A stretch of 64,000 bases of DNA from JALYLC01 sp963743275 (lineage in GTDB: Bacteria > Actinomycetota > Thermoleophilia > Gaiellales > JALYLC01), in NCBI GenBank assembly GCA_963743275.1, contig CAVUPB010000006.1, positions 372,001 through 436,000 of the forward strand. Reading direction: 5' to 3'. Each line of letters opens with the position of its first letter. Within the stretch, counting starts at the first letter, position 1. The position numbers were made by a program, and so were the translations under genes. This document shows, one piece after another, positions 44,271 to 55,833 of this stretch. Below the pieces are notes generated by a model that was given only the letters and a program-made list of their open reading frames with translations, searched no databases and was not told the DNA's origin.

Positions 44271-44888
44271 GTGAGCGAGACGCTCCTGGACGTGTTCGTC
44301 ACCGGTACCGACGACGGCGTGGGCAAGACCTACGTGTGCGCGCTGCTGGCGGCGCGGGCGCGCGCCGCGGGTCTCACGCCCGCCGTGCTGACGGCCGTGC
44401 AGCTCGGCGACGACGACGTCACGCGCTGGCTGATCGGCCGCGTGCCCGGCGCCGTCGGCGCCACCGCCCACGCCTACCCGCGCGAGCACCTCCTGGCGTC
44501 GCGGGGCGGCGCCGCGATCGCCGCCGTCGATCCCGAGCACGTGCGCGAGGTCTACCTCGCACTGCGCGGCCGCAGCGACGGCGTCCTCGTCGAGGCGCCG
44601 TCGGGCCTGCTCTCACCGATCGGGTGGAACCGCACGACGGCCGATCTCGCCGGCGTCCTCGGCCTGCCGCTCGTGATCGTCTGCCGGCCGGGGCGCGGCA
44701 CCATCAACCACGCCGCTCTGACGCTCGAGGCCGCGCGGCGGCGGCACCTCGAGGTGCGAGGCCTGATCGTCAACGGGGCGAGCGAGCATCCCGGCCTCGA
44801 GGAGCTCGCGAACCGTGCCGAGCTCGCGCGCCTGGCCCCGATCCTCGACATCGTCCTCGACGAGACCATCAGCTCGCTCTCCGGCTAG
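44271..44888 (+). CDS. BioD-like (dethiobiotin synthetase-like) P-loop protein
   Basis: This 205-residue single-domain P-loop NTPase of the BioD/CobQ group has the Walker A loop GTDDGVGKTYVCALLAARARAAG (key Gly, Lys and Thr). It resembles BioD, but the motif that is VEGAGGLLVP in true BioD reads VEAPSGLLSPI. The switch region TAVQLGDDD lacks the usual K-P-x-x-S/T-G diaminononanoate-binding form. GRGTINHAALTLEAAR is BioD-like. It may be a divergent BioD or a related amidation enzyme. Its position after birA supports a biotin link. Convergent with the amidase, 20-bp overlap. Confidence 0.7.
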   Translation: MSETLLDVFVTGTDDGVGKTYVCALLAARARAAGLTPAVLTAVQLGDDDVTRWLIGRVPGAVGATAHAYPREHLLASRGGAAIAAVDPEHVREVYLALRGRSDGVLVEAPSGLLSPIGWNRTTADLAGVLGLPLVIVCRPGRGTINHAALTLEAARRRHLEVRGLIVNGASEHPGLEELANRAELARLAPILDIVLDETISSLSG

Positions 44889-47055
44889 CGCGGAAGGGCC
44901 CGGCGCGCGCAGCGTTGCCCGCCGCGTCCACGAGCCGGAGCCGCAGCTTGGCCGGCACGCCCGCCGGCAGGCGGAAGCGGAACCCGTTGAGACCGGCGCC
45001 GCGCGGGCGGCGAGGCACCACGACGCGCGCGCCGGCGACCACGCGCACCGTCGTGGCCTCCGACAGGCGCACGACGAGGAACGCGCGGCGCCCGCGCACG
45101 CGCAGGCGGACGAAGCGCGCGGCGGGCGGTCGCCGGTCGAGCCTGAAGACCGCGCTCAGCACCTGCTCGCCGACGGCCGTCCGCGCATGCAGGGCCAGCG
45201 TGTAGGTGCCGTCGGGCATCGCGGCGAGCTGCGACGCGGGCAGCTCGAGCGTCTGCGGACCGGGCTCGACCACGGCGGCGATGAGCGACGCCGGAGCGCG
45301 GCCACCCCCGGCTGCGAGCTCGCCTGCGACCGTCGCCTCCTGCGTCTGCTGCCAGGACACCGTCACGGAGCGGTCGCGGCCGACGGCGTCCCGGCTCAGG
45401 TGCAGCTTGCGCACGGCGCGGATGACCGCCACCTGCCCGCTGCGCTCGGCGACCTGCCCCGCGGCGTCGACGACGTGCAGGCGCACGTCGTAGACGCCGT
45501 CGGCGACGATGCCCGCGAGGCCCTCGCCGCCCCAGCGCGCGCTCTGCCCACCCGCGGGCAGCTGGACGCCCGCGACGAGCGTCGCGACGACGACGCCGTC
45601 GGGAGCGAGCACGTCGAGCGTGACCGCCCCGGGCGCAGCCAGCGTGTAGCCGATCGCGAGCGTGTCGTCGACGCCGTCGCCGTCGGGCGAGACGACGGCG
45701 GGCGCGAGCGAGAGCGGCGGCGCCTGGACGACGACGGGCAGCGCACCGAGCGACGCGAGCAGCGGCCGCGCCGACGCGCCGGCGGCGTCCTGCGCGTCGA
45801 TCCGGTACGCGAGCTTCGTGCCCGGCGCCAGCGGCGTGCCGTCGGAGCGTGCGCCGTTCCAGGTCCAGGCGACGTCGCCGCCGCTGCCGCTCGAGCTCGC
45901 GACCGGTGCGCCGTGCGCGTCGAGCACCGTCAGCACCCAGCTCGCTCCGCCGAGGACGCGCGCCCGGAAGACGATCGGCGCGAGCGCCCCGCTCGCATCG
46001 GTCCCGAGGCCGGGCGGAGTCGCCGTCGCGTCGACGATCTTGGGCGTCCCGGCCGCCTGCGCGGCGGCGGCGATCCCATCGAGCTCGGAGTAGATCAGCG
46101 CCCCCGGGCAGTCGGTCGAGAGCGCATCGCGATGCCCGCTGACGGCGCGGAACGTGCCGCTCCTGCCCGCGGCGAAGCGGTCGTTGCCCGCAGAGGTCAG
46201 CGTCGCGTGGCCGAGTGGGTCGACGTGCGCGACGTCCAGCCGCCACGCGATCAGGCGCGTGAGCGCGTCGCGCGCGGCAGCGGTGAGCGGTGCGATCGCG
46301 CCGTTGCCGATCACGGCGATGCCCACGCTGCCGGCGTTGAAGCCCAGGGTGTGCGCCCCGATGACGGGCTGGTCGATCCCCCCGGCGCGGCCCTCGAAGA
46401 TCCGCCCGTAGGCATCGACGAGGAAGTTGTAGCCGATGTCGTTCCAGCCGTTCGAGCGCACGTGGTAGGTGTAGATCGAGCGGATGATCGCGGGCACATC
46501 GTCGGGCGCGTAGCCGTTCGGCGTGTCCGTGTGGTGCACGAACACCATCTGCACTGCGGGGGCATAGCGCGGCGGGGCGCGCTTCAGCGACTCGTCGGCG
46601 CCCCAGCCCGCGCGGGAGATGATGTCGGGCTGCCCGGGCGCGGCCGCCGGCACGCGCACCGGAGTCACCGGGCCGCGAGCCGACGCCACGAACGCGAGGT
46701 GCACGCGCCCGGGCGCGCCGCGCACCCGCAGCTGCACGGTGTCGCTACCGGGGATCCAGATGGGCTCGGCGTGGCTGACCGGCCCGCCGGCGTCGGGCGT
46801 GAGACGTGTCCACGGCGACCACGCATGCCCCCCGCCGCGCGCGCGCACCTCCACGGTGACGCCCGGGCGGGCCGCCCAGCGCGCTCCGAGCAGGTCGAAT
46901 GCGAACGGCGCGCGCAGCGCCGGCAGCACGCCCCCACCCGGCGCGCCCGCAGTCGCGACCGCCAGCTCCGCGTAGCGCGCGGTCGCCGCCCCGGCCCCCG
47001 GCGCGAACGCGAGCAGGGCGAGGAGCGGCAGGCAGCGGAGGACGGCGCGCTTCAC
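44869..47055 (-). CDS. Secreted PGRP/Amidase_2 N-acetylmuramoyl-L-alanine amidase, multi-domain
   Basis: This 728-residue exported protein has a signal peptide (RAVLRCLPLLALLAFAPGAGA, then ATA) and an N-terminal beta-rich region. A zinc amidase domain spans about residues 160-340, with MVFVHHTDTPNGY (zinc His), GWNDIGYNFLVDAYGRIFEGRAGG, GAHTLGFN and GHRDALSTDCPG (zinc His and Cys). The C-terminal 380 residues hold immunoglobulin-like domains, including FlgD-type ones (WTWNGARSDGTPLAPGTKLAYRIDA, PDGDGVDDT). It should cleave the amide bond between MurNAc and the stem peptide. It is long for the family. Confidence 0.88.
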   Translation of the reverse strand: MKRAVLRCLPLLALLAFAPGAGAATARYAELAVATAGAPGGGVLPALRAPFAFDLLGARWAARPGVTVEVRARGGGHAWSPWTRLTPDAGGPVSHAEPIWIPGSDTVQLRVRGAPGRVHLAFVASARGPVTPVRVPAAAPGQPDIISRAGWGADESLKRAPPRYAPAVQMVFVHHTDTPNGYAPDDVPAIIRSIYTYHVRSNGWNDIGYNFLVDAYGRIFEGRAGGIDQPVIGAHTLGFNAGSVGIAVIGNGAIAPLTAAARDALTRLIAWRLDVAHVDPLGHATLTSAGNDRFAAGRSGTFRAVSGHRDALSTDCPGALIYSELDGIAAAAQAAGTPKIVDATATPPGLGTDASGALAPIVFRARVLGGASWVLTVLDAHGAPVASSSGSGGDVAWTWNGARSDGTPLAPGTKLAYRIDAQDAAGASARPLLASLGALPVVVQAPPLSLAPAVVSPDGDGVDDTLAIGYTLAAPGAVTLDVLAPDGVVVATLVAGVQLPAGGQSARWGGEGLAGIVADGVYDVRLHVVDAAGQVAERSGQVAVIRAVRKLHLSRDAVGRDRSVTVSWQQTQEATVAGELAAGGGRAPASLIAAVVEPGPQTLELPASQLAAMPDGTYTLALHARTAVGEQVLSAVFRLDRRPPAARFVRLRVRGRRAFLVVRLSEATTVRVVAGARVVVPRRPRGAGLNGFRFRLPAGVPAKLRLRLVDAAGNAARAGPFRASRRAS

Positions 47056-47124
47056 CACCCGGGCTTCGCGGGCGGCCGCCGCGTCCCTCCCGTGCGCCCA
47101 CCCGGGTGTAGGCTGCGATAGCCG

Positions 47125-48456
47125 ATGCGCGCATTGTGCCTCCTGGCCGTCGCACTCATCGCCGGGCTCGCGCTGACACCCGGCGCGGCCGCCCAGACCC
47201 CCCACGTGCGCGTGGTCGTGCTCGCCGGCGACGTCGACCCCGTGACGGCCGACTGGATCGTCGGCGAGATCCACGCCGCGGCCGACGCGCACGACGACGC
47301 CGTTGTACTCGAGCTCGAGACGCCGGGCGGCCTGCTGACCTCGATGCGCAAGATCACGCAGGCCGAGCTGCGCTCGCCCGTCCCGGTCATCGCGTTCGTC
47401 GCGCCGAGCGGCGCGCGCGCGGCCAGCGCCGGCTTCTTCGTGCTGCAGGCGGCCGATCTGGCCGCAATGGTGCCGGCCTCGAACACGGGCGCCGCGACGC
47501 CCATCGACATGGGCGGCGGCAACGTCGGCAGCGACCTGCGCGCGAAGCTGATCCACGACTCCGAGGCCCAGATGCGCTTCCTCGCGGGCGGCAGCGGCCG
47601 CAACGCCAGCGCGGCGGCGCAGGCGGTCGAGCCGAGGAGCAGCGCGTGCCCGCGCTGCCCGCGCAGCTGGACCGCGGCGGAGGCGCTGCACGAGCACGTC
47701 ATCGACCTCGTCGCCGCCGACCTGCCCGCGCTCCTGGCGAAGAGCGACGGGCGCGTCACCGTGCGCAAGCACCTGCGGCTCGCCCTGGCGGGCGCGACGG
47801 TCTCGCGCCACGAGCTGCCGCTGCAGCTGCGGATCCTGGACGTGCTGCTCGACCCCAACCTGATCACGCTGCTCTTCCTCGGGGGCATCCTCGGCATCGC
47901 ATTCGAGCTCACGCACCCCGGGATCGTGCTCCCCGGCCTGCTCGGCACCGTGTCGCTGCTGCTGGCGCTGCTCGGGCTCTCGATCGTGCCGTTCTCGTGG
48001 GCCGGCATCGCGCTCCTCGCCTTCGGGATCGCATTGCTGGCGCTGGAGGGCCACAGCCCGGCCCACGGGGCGTTCGCGGCGGTGGGAACGCTCGCGCTCG
48101 TGCTCGGCGGCGTGGTGCTCTTCCGCGTCGACAACTCGCCCTACGGCACCACGAGCTTCTGGCTCGTGCTCGCCATCGCGGTCTCGCTCGGCCTGATCGT
48201 GACGTTCGTGATCACGCGCGTCTGGCAGGCGCGCCGCCTGCCGCCGCGCGGCGCCGGGGTGACGCTCGTGGGCGAGCTCGCGACCGTCGCGACCGGTCTG
48301 CACCCGGACGGGCAGGTGTTCCTCCAGGGCGAGCGCTGGCACGCGCATCTGGCGACGGGGGACGCCGATCCCGGGGATCAGGTGCGCGTGACGGGGCAGC
48401 AGGGCCTCGTGCTCGACGTCGTGCTCGAGCCCGCGCCCGCGCCAGCCCGCACATAG
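47125..48456 (+). CDS. NfeD-family membrane serine protease
   Basis: This 443-residue protein has a signal peptide, a ClpP-like protease domain (LELETPGGLLTSMRKI, nucleophile Ser in PSGARAASAGFF), four or so membrane helices and a C-terminal OB-like NfeD domain (GVTLVGELATVATGLHPDGQVFLQGERWHAH). In the protease domain the segment after GRNASAAAQAV is unusual: EPRSSACPRCPRSW stands where about six residues are typical before TAAEAL. It is paired with a stomatin 10 bp downstream, the standard NfeD-SPFH operon for membrane quality control. Confidence 0.88.
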   Translation: MRALCLLAVALIAGLALTPGAAAQTPHVRVVVLAGDVDPVTADWIVGEIHAAADAHDDAVVLELETPGGLLTSMRKITQAELRSPVPVIAFVAPSGARAASAGFFVLQAADLAAMVPASNTGAATPIDMGGGNVGSDLRAKLIHDSEAQMRFLAGGSGRNASAAAQAVEPRSSACPRCPRSWTAAEALHEHVIDLVAADLPALLAKSDGRVTVRKHLRLALAGATVSRHELPLQLRILDVLLDPNLITLLFLGGILGIAFELTHPGIVLPGLLGTVSLLLALLGLSIVPFSWAGIALLAFGIALLALEGHSPAHGAFAAVGTLALVLGGVVLFRVDNSPYGTTSFWLVLAIAVSLGLIVTFVITRVWQARRLPPRGAGVTLVGELATVATGLHPDGQVFLQGERWHAHLATGDADPGDQVRVTGQQGLVLDVVLEPAPAPART

Positions 48457-48459
48457 GAT
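48454..48459 (+). promoter_or_regulatory. -10 box (TAGGAT), probable leaderless promoter
   Basis: TAGGAT overlaps the nfeD stop and lies 6 nt before the stomatin ATG at 48466. It may drive the second gene alone. Confidence 0.4.
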
Positions 48460-48465
48460 GCCCGC

Positions 48466-49254
48466 ATGAACGCTCTATTCGCGGTCGCCGCCGCCCTCAT
48501 CATCATCGCCGTCCTGGTCATCGGCTCGGCGGTGCGCGTCCTGCGCGAATACGAGCGCGGGGTGATCTTCCGGCTCGGCCGTCTGATCTCGGCGCCCAAG
48601 GGACCGGGGCTCATCCTGCTCGTGCCGTTCATCGACCGGATGGTCAAGATCGACCTGCGTACCGTCACGCTCGCGATCCCGCCCCAGGAGGTCATCAGCA
48701 AGGACAACGTGCCGGTGCGGGTGACCGCGGTGACCTACTTCCGCGTCGTCGACCCCCAGGCCGCCGTCACGCAGATCGAGAACTTCATGGTCGCGACCTC
48801 CCAGATCGCGCAGACGACGCTGCGCGCCGTGCTCGGCCAGCACTCGCTCGACGAGCTGCTCGCCGAGCGCGACAAGATCAACGCGATCCTGCAGGACATC
48901 ATCGACAAGCACACGGCGCCCTGGGGCATCAAGATCTCGGTCGTCGAGGTCAAGGACGTCGAGCTGCCGACGACGATGCAGCGCGCCATGGCCCGGCAGG
49001 CCGAGGCCGAGCGCGAGCGGCGCGCCAAGATCATCGGCGCGCAGGGCGAGTACGAGGCCGCCGAGCAGCTCAGCCTCGCGGCCGATCGCATCTCGGCCAG
49101 CCCGATCGCCCTCCAGCTCCGCTACCTGCAGACGCTGCTCGAGATCTCGTCGGGCAACAACGCCACGACGATCCTGCCGTTCCCGATCGACATCCTGCGG
49201 CCGCTGCAGGAGGCGATCAAGGCGATTCCGGTGCCGCCGCCCCCGGCGGGCTGA
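48466..49254 (+). CDS. SPFH/stomatin (slipin) family protein
   Basis: This 262-residue membrane-bound scaffold has an N-terminal hydrophobic anchor (AVAAALIIIAVLVIGSAV). The slipin core RVLREYERGVIFRLGRL, the QTTLRAVLGQHSLDELLAERDKI region and the KDVELPTTMQRAMARQAEAERERRAK helix follow. The C-terminus contains LQTLLEISSGNNATTILPFP, typical of slipins. It forms oligomeric membrane domains and acts with NfeD encoded just upstream. Convergent with gyrA, 9-bp gap. Confidence 0.93.
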   Translation: MNALFAVAAALIIIAVLVIGSAVRVLREYERGVIFRLGRLISAPKGPGLILLVPFIDRMVKIDLRTVTLAIPPQEVISKDNVPVRVTAVTYFRVVDPQAAVTQIENFMVATSQIAQTTLRAVLGQHSLDELLAERDKINAILQDIIDKHTAPWGIKISVVEVKDVELPTTMQRAMARQAEAERERRAKIIGAQGEYEAAEQLSLAADRISASPIALQLRYLQTLLEISSGNNATTILPFPIDILRPLQEAIKAIPVPPPPAG

Positions 49255-49263
49255 GAGCCCCGC

Positions 49264-51921
<2,658 letters not shown>

Positions 51922-51940
51922 GGGTTGGAGCTCCTAGGTT

Positions 51941-54361
51941 CTAGACGTCGAGGAACTTGACGTCGCGGGCGTGCTGCTGGATGAAGTCGCGCCGCGGCTC
52001 GACGTCGTCGCCCATGAGGCGGACGAACAGCGCGTCGGCGGCCTGCCCGTCCTCGATCGTGACGCGGCGCAGCATGCGCGTCGCGGGATCCATGGTCGTC
52101 TCGCGCAACTGGTCGGCGTTCATCTCGCCGAGGCCCTTGAAGCGCTGGAGCGCAAGCCCCTCCTTGGCGACGTCGAGGATCGCCGTGCGCAGCTGCTCGA
52201 ACGTGTGCGACTCGCGCGACTTCTTGCCGAGCGTGACCGTGTAGGGCGGGTGGCCGGCGAGCTCGCGCAGCCGCAGGTGGGCCTTGCGCAGGCCGTCGTA
52301 GGCGCGTGAGGTGAAGAGATTCTGCGGCAGCGGCACCGTCTCGACGGCACCCGTGCGCTTCTCGGTCACCTTGAGCAGCAGCGAGGGGTCGTCGGAGTCG
52401 TCGTGGCGTGCCACGACCTCGACGGAATCGGGCTCGTCGTCGGGCACGCCGGTGCGGAAGTAGCTCTCGAGCTCGTCGAGCGTCGCCGCCGGCTCCTCGA
52501 TCAGCCGGTGGTCCTTGACGTAGTCGACCGCCGGCGCGCCGAACTCGGAGCGCAGGCGCGCGGCCCAGCCCTCGTACTCGCGCAGCGCCGAGAGGAAGCG
52601 CTGGTAGCGCACCTCGGTGAAGCGCGGCGACTCGCCGTAGCGATCGGCCACCTCGATGTCGCCGAGCCGCTCGCGCAGCAGGATCCGCTCGAGCTCGGCG
52701 TCGTTCTGGAGGTAGAGCGCCTCGCGCCGGCCGAACTTGAGCCGGTAGAGCGGCGGCTGCGCGATGTAGACGTGGCCCGCCTCGATCATCGGCAGCATGT
52801 GCCGGAAGAAGAACGTCAGGATCAGCGTGCGGATGTGCGCGCCGTCGACGTCGGCGTCGGTCATCGCCACGATCTTGTGGTAGCGCAGGCCCTCGAGGTT
52901 GAACTCCTCGCCGATGCCCGTGTTGATCGTCGTGATCATGGCCTGGATCTCGACGTTCGAGAGGATCTTGTTGATCCGCGCCTTCTCGACGTTGAGGATC
53001 TTGCCGCGCAGCGGCAGGATGGCCTGGAACTCGCGGTCGCGGGCATCGCCGGCGGTGCCGCCGGCGCTGTTGCCCTCGACCAGGAAGAGCTCGCACTGCG
53101 CCGGGTCGTTGTTGGAGCAGTCCTTGAGCTTGCCCGGCAGGCGCGAGTTCTCGAGCGCGGTCTTGCGCCGCACGAGGTCGCGCGCCTTGCGCGCGGCCTG
53201 GCGGGCGCGCGCCGCCTGCAGCGCCTTGTTGATGATCGCGCGGGCCTCGGCCGGGTGCTCCTCGAACCACTCCGCGAGCGCGGCGTTCGTCGTCGTCTCG
53301 ACGAGGCTGCGCATCGGCGAGTTGCCGAGCTTCGTCTTCGTCTGGCCCTCGAACTGCGGGTCCTGGAGCTTGACCGAGATGATCGCGACGAGGCCCTCGT
53401 GCGCGTCGTCCTGGCCGAGCGGCTCGTCCTTCTCCTTGATCAGGCCGGTCGAGCGCGCATAGGCGTTGACGGTGCGGGTCAGCGCCGAGCGGAAGCCCGT
53501 CAGGTGCGTGCCGCCCTCGTGCGTGTTGATGTTGTTCGCGAACGAGTGCACCGAGGCCTGGTAGCTGTCGTTCCACTGCATCGCGACCTCGACGACGCCG
53601 TCCTCGGTCTCGCGCTCGAACGCGATCTGCGTCTTGTGCGTCGGCGTGCGGTTCTTGTTGATGTGCCGCACGTAGTCGGCGAGGCCGTTCTCGGCGTAGA
53701 ACTCGACGATGCGGTCCTCCGTGCGGTGGTCGATCAGCGTCAGCCGCAGGCCGCGCGTCAGGAACGCCATCTCGCGCTCGCGCGTCTCGAGCACCTCGAA
53801 GTCGACCTCGGTCGTCTCGAAGATGTCGGCGTCGGGCTTGAACGTCACCGTCGTCCCGAGCTCGGTCGTCGGCTCGCCCTTGACGAGCTCGGTCGTCGGC
53901 TCGCCGCGCGCGAAGCTCTGCGTCCACGTGAAGCCGTCGCGCCGCACCTCGACGGTCAGCCACTCCGAGAGAGCGTTGACGACCGACACGCCGACGCCAT
54001 GCAGGCCGCCGGAGACCTTGTAGCCGCCGCCGCCGAACTTGCCGCCGGCGTGCAGCATCGTGAGCACGACCTGGACCGAGCTCATGTCGTACTTCTCGTT
54101 GCGCTCGACCGGGATGCCGCGGCCGTTGTCGCGCACGCTGATCGAGCCGTCGGGCAGGAGGGTCGTCGTGATCTGGTCGCAGTACCCGGCGAGCGCCTCG
54201 TCGACGCTGTTGTCGAGCACCTCGTAGACGAGATGGTGGAGGCCGCGCTGGCTCGTCGCCCCGATGTACATACCGGGGCGCTTGCGCACCGCCTCGAGGC
54301 CCTCGAGCACCGTGATCTCGTCTGCGCCGTACTCGTGATCTTCGTGCTCGAAATCCGACAA
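51941..54361 (-). CDS. gyrB: DNA gyrase subunit B
   Basis: This 806-residue ATPase subunit has the GHKL motifs YEVLDNSVDEALAGY, VRDNGRGIPV and GGLHGVGVSVVNALS. TOPRIM is shown by LFLVEGNSAGGTAGDARD and MTDADVDGAHI. Length is above the usual 640-700, with about 130 extra residues between TOPRIM and the C-terminal Toprim-associated tail. A tandem copy of GEPTTEL occurs in the ATPase domain. The start is a TTG at 54361 with a GGACGG upstream. A TAGTAT -10 lies 47 nt upstream. Confidence 0.96.
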   Translation of the reverse strand: MSDFEHEDHEYGADEITVLEGLEAVRKRPGMYIGATSQRGLHHLVYEVLDNSVDEALAGYCDQITTTLLPDGSISVRDNGRGIPVERNEKYDMSSVQVVLTMLHAGGKFGGGGYKVSGGLHGVGVSVVNALSEWLTVEVRRDGFTWTQSFARGEPTTELVKGEPTTELGTTVTFKPDADIFETTEVDFEVLETREREMAFLTRGLRLTLIDHRTEDRIVEFYAENGLADYVRHINKNRTPTHKTQIAFERETEDGVVEVAMQWNDSYQASVHSFANNINTHEGGTHLTGFRSALTRTVNAYARSTGLIKEKDEPLGQDDAHEGLVAIISVKLQDPQFEGQTKTKLGNSPMRSLVETTTNAALAEWFEEHPAEARAIINKALQAARARQAARKARDLVRRKTALENSRLPGKLKDCSNNDPAQCELFLVEGNSAGGTAGDARDREFQAILPLRGKILNVEKARINKILSNVEIQAMITTINTGIGEEFNLEGLRYHKIVAMTDADVDGAHIRTLILTFFFRHMLPMIEAGHVYIAQPPLYRLKFGRREALYLQNDAELERILLRERLGDIEVADRYGESPRFTEVRYQRFLSALREYEGWAARLRSEFGAPAVDYVKDHRLIEEPAATLDELESYFRTGVPDDEPDSVEVVARHDDSDDPSLLLKVTEKRTGAVETVPLPQNLFTSRAYDGLRKAHLRLRELAGHPPYTVTLGKKSRESHTFEQLRTAILDVAKEGLALQRFKGLGEMNADQLRETTMDPATRMLRRVTIEDGQAADALFVRLMGDDVEPRRDFIQQHARDVKFLDV
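53858..53905. repeat. 27-bp-period tandem duplication inside gyrB
   Basis: The 21-nt unit at 53858-53878 is repeated exactly at 53885-53905. In the protein this gives two GEPTTEL copies nine residues apart, in frame. Confidence 0.75.
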
Positions 54362-54407
54362 AATACCGTCCAGAAAATTGCGGTTGATGCGGGGAGAACC
54401 CGGATGA

Positions 54408-54413
54408 ATACTA
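54408..54413 (-). promoter_or_regulatory. -10 box (TAGTAT) of gyrB
   Basis: TAGTAT on the minus strand, in the 68-bp dciA-gyrB spacer, would start a leader of about 40 nt before the gyrB TTG. Confidence 0.4.
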
Positions 54414-54429
54414 GCAATCCGGCCGGTCG

Positions 54430-54732
54430 TCAGCCCCCACTCCGGCCCGGGACGGGGCCCACGCGGAAGCGCAGCGCGGGCAGCTCGCAGGCCTGCTCGC
54501 GCAGGCGCGCGAGCAGGTCCGGCGCGCGCATCGTGAGGTCGCCCGCCAGCACGCCGCTGGAGCAGTTCAGGATCAGCCCGCCGTCGCGTGCGAAGCGCGC
54601 CGGCCAGGCCTCGTCGGCGAGCGGGCCGGCGGCGGCCCGCCAGGCCGCGCAGACCGCCGCCAGGCGGGCATCCGGGGCCGATCCGCCGAGTGCGCGGCCG
54701 AGGATCGAGCCGATGTCCTCGAGACCGCTCAC
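54430..54732 (-). CDS. dciA: DciA-like (DUF721) helicase-loading protein
   Basis: This 100-residue protein has the DUF721 shape: a helical N-terminus (LEDIGSILGRAL), the conserved CAAWRAAAGPLADEAWPARF and a beta strand GGLILNCSSGVLAGDLTMRAPDLLARL. DciA proteins load the replicative helicase DnaB in bacteria without DnaC. Placement between recF and gyrB is the actinobacterial norm. It is at the short end for the family. It starts at GTG 54732, 7 bp after recF. Confidence 0.82.
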   Translation of the reverse strand: MSGLEDIGSILGRALGGSAPDARLAAVCAAWRAAAGPLADEAWPARFARDGGLILNCSSGVLAGDLTMRAPDLLARLREQACELPALRFRVGPVPGRSGG

Positions 54733-54739
54733 CCAGGCA

Positions 54740-55822
54740 TCATTCCGGATGCGCCTCGGCGCCGTCGATCCGGATCACGCGATCGCAGGCATCGCCCAGC
54801 TGGTGGGTGTCGGTCGCGGTCACGAGCACCTGGCCGCGCTGCCGCAGGAGCACGAGCAGGCTCTGGGCGCGCGCGCGGTCGAGCTCGCTCGCGACGTCGT
54901 CGAGCAGCAGCAGCGGCCGCACCCCGCGGACTTCGCGCACGAGATCGGCCTCGGCGGTCAGGAGCGCGAGCACCGCCGAGCGCTGCTCGCCCTGCGAGCC
55001 GTAGCTGCGCAGGTCGCGCTCGCCCTGCGCGAACGCGAGCTCGTCGTGGTGCGGGCCCGTCGACGTGGTGCCGCGCTCGATGTCGCCGGCGCGGCGCGCC
55101 TCGAGCTCGGCAAGCTGACCGGCCTCGTCGTCCGGCCCGCGCGCCTCGTAGCGAAGCTCGACCGGCTCGTCGAGCTCGCCGATCGCCGCAAGGTGGCCGG
55201 CGAACGGCTCGCGCAGCGCCGCGACGAGGCGGCCGCGCGCGCGCCGGATCTCGGATCCGAGCTGCGCCAGCTGCGCCTCCCACGGCGGCAGCGCATCGTG
55301 GGCCCGCGCGCCGGCTCGCAGCCGCCGCAGGAGCTGGTTGCGCTGCTGCAGCGCGCCCGCATACGCGCTCGCGACCGCGGCGTAGCGCGGCCAGGAGCGT
55401 GCGACGGCGCGGTCGAGGTAGCGCCGGCGCAGCGCCGGCGCCCCCTTCATCACCGCCAGGCGCTCGGGCGTGAAGACGAGGATCGCCGCGTGCTCGGCGA
55501 GCGCTTCGATCGTGGCGCAGGGCGCGCCGTCGACCGTGGCCCGCTTCGGGGTGCCCGGCTGGAATCCCACCGCCCACTCCGTCGCGGTGCCACGCAGCGA
55601 GCCGCGCAGCTCGACGCGCGCCACCTCGGCGCCGATACGGACGACGCGCGCGTCGTCCGAGGTGCGCGGCGACCAGGCCAGCGCCCCGAAGTGCACCGCC
55701 TCGAGCAGGCTCGTCTTGCCTGCGCCGTTGCGTCCGACGATCGCGAGCACTTCGCCGCCGAGCTCGCAGTCGAGACGGGCGTAGCAGCGGAAGTCCGTGG
55801 CACGGACGTGCTCGACGCGCAC
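54740..55822 (-). CDS. recF: DNA replication and repair protein RecF
   Basis: This 360-residue SMC-like ATPase loads RecA at gaps. Walker A is GRNGAGKTSLLEAVHF, a signature-like SYGSQGEQRSAVLALL follows and Walker B is RPLLLLDDVASELD. The N-terminal EHVRATDFRCYARL is the usual first strand of the family (family form: LxxFRNY). The GTG at 55822 lies 11 bp past the dnaN stop. Confidence 0.95.
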   Translation of the reverse strand: MRVEHVRATDFRCYARLDCELGGEVLAIVGRNGAGKTSLLEAVHFGALAWSPRTSDDARVVRIGAEVARVELRGSLRGTATEWAVGFQPGTPKRATVDGAPCATIEALAEHAAILVFTPERLAVMKGAPALRRRYLDRAVARSWPRYAAVASAYAGALQQRNQLLRRLRAGARAHDALPPWEAQLAQLGSEIRRARGRLVAALREPFAGHLAAIGELDEPVELRYEARGPDDEAGQLAELEARRAGDIERGTTSTGPHHDELAFAQGERDLRSYGSQGEQRSAVLALLTAEADLVREVRGVRPLLLLDDVASELDRARAQSLLVLLRQRGQVLVTATDTHQLGDACDRVIRIDGAEAHPE

Positions 55823-55833
55823 CTCGCTGCGTT

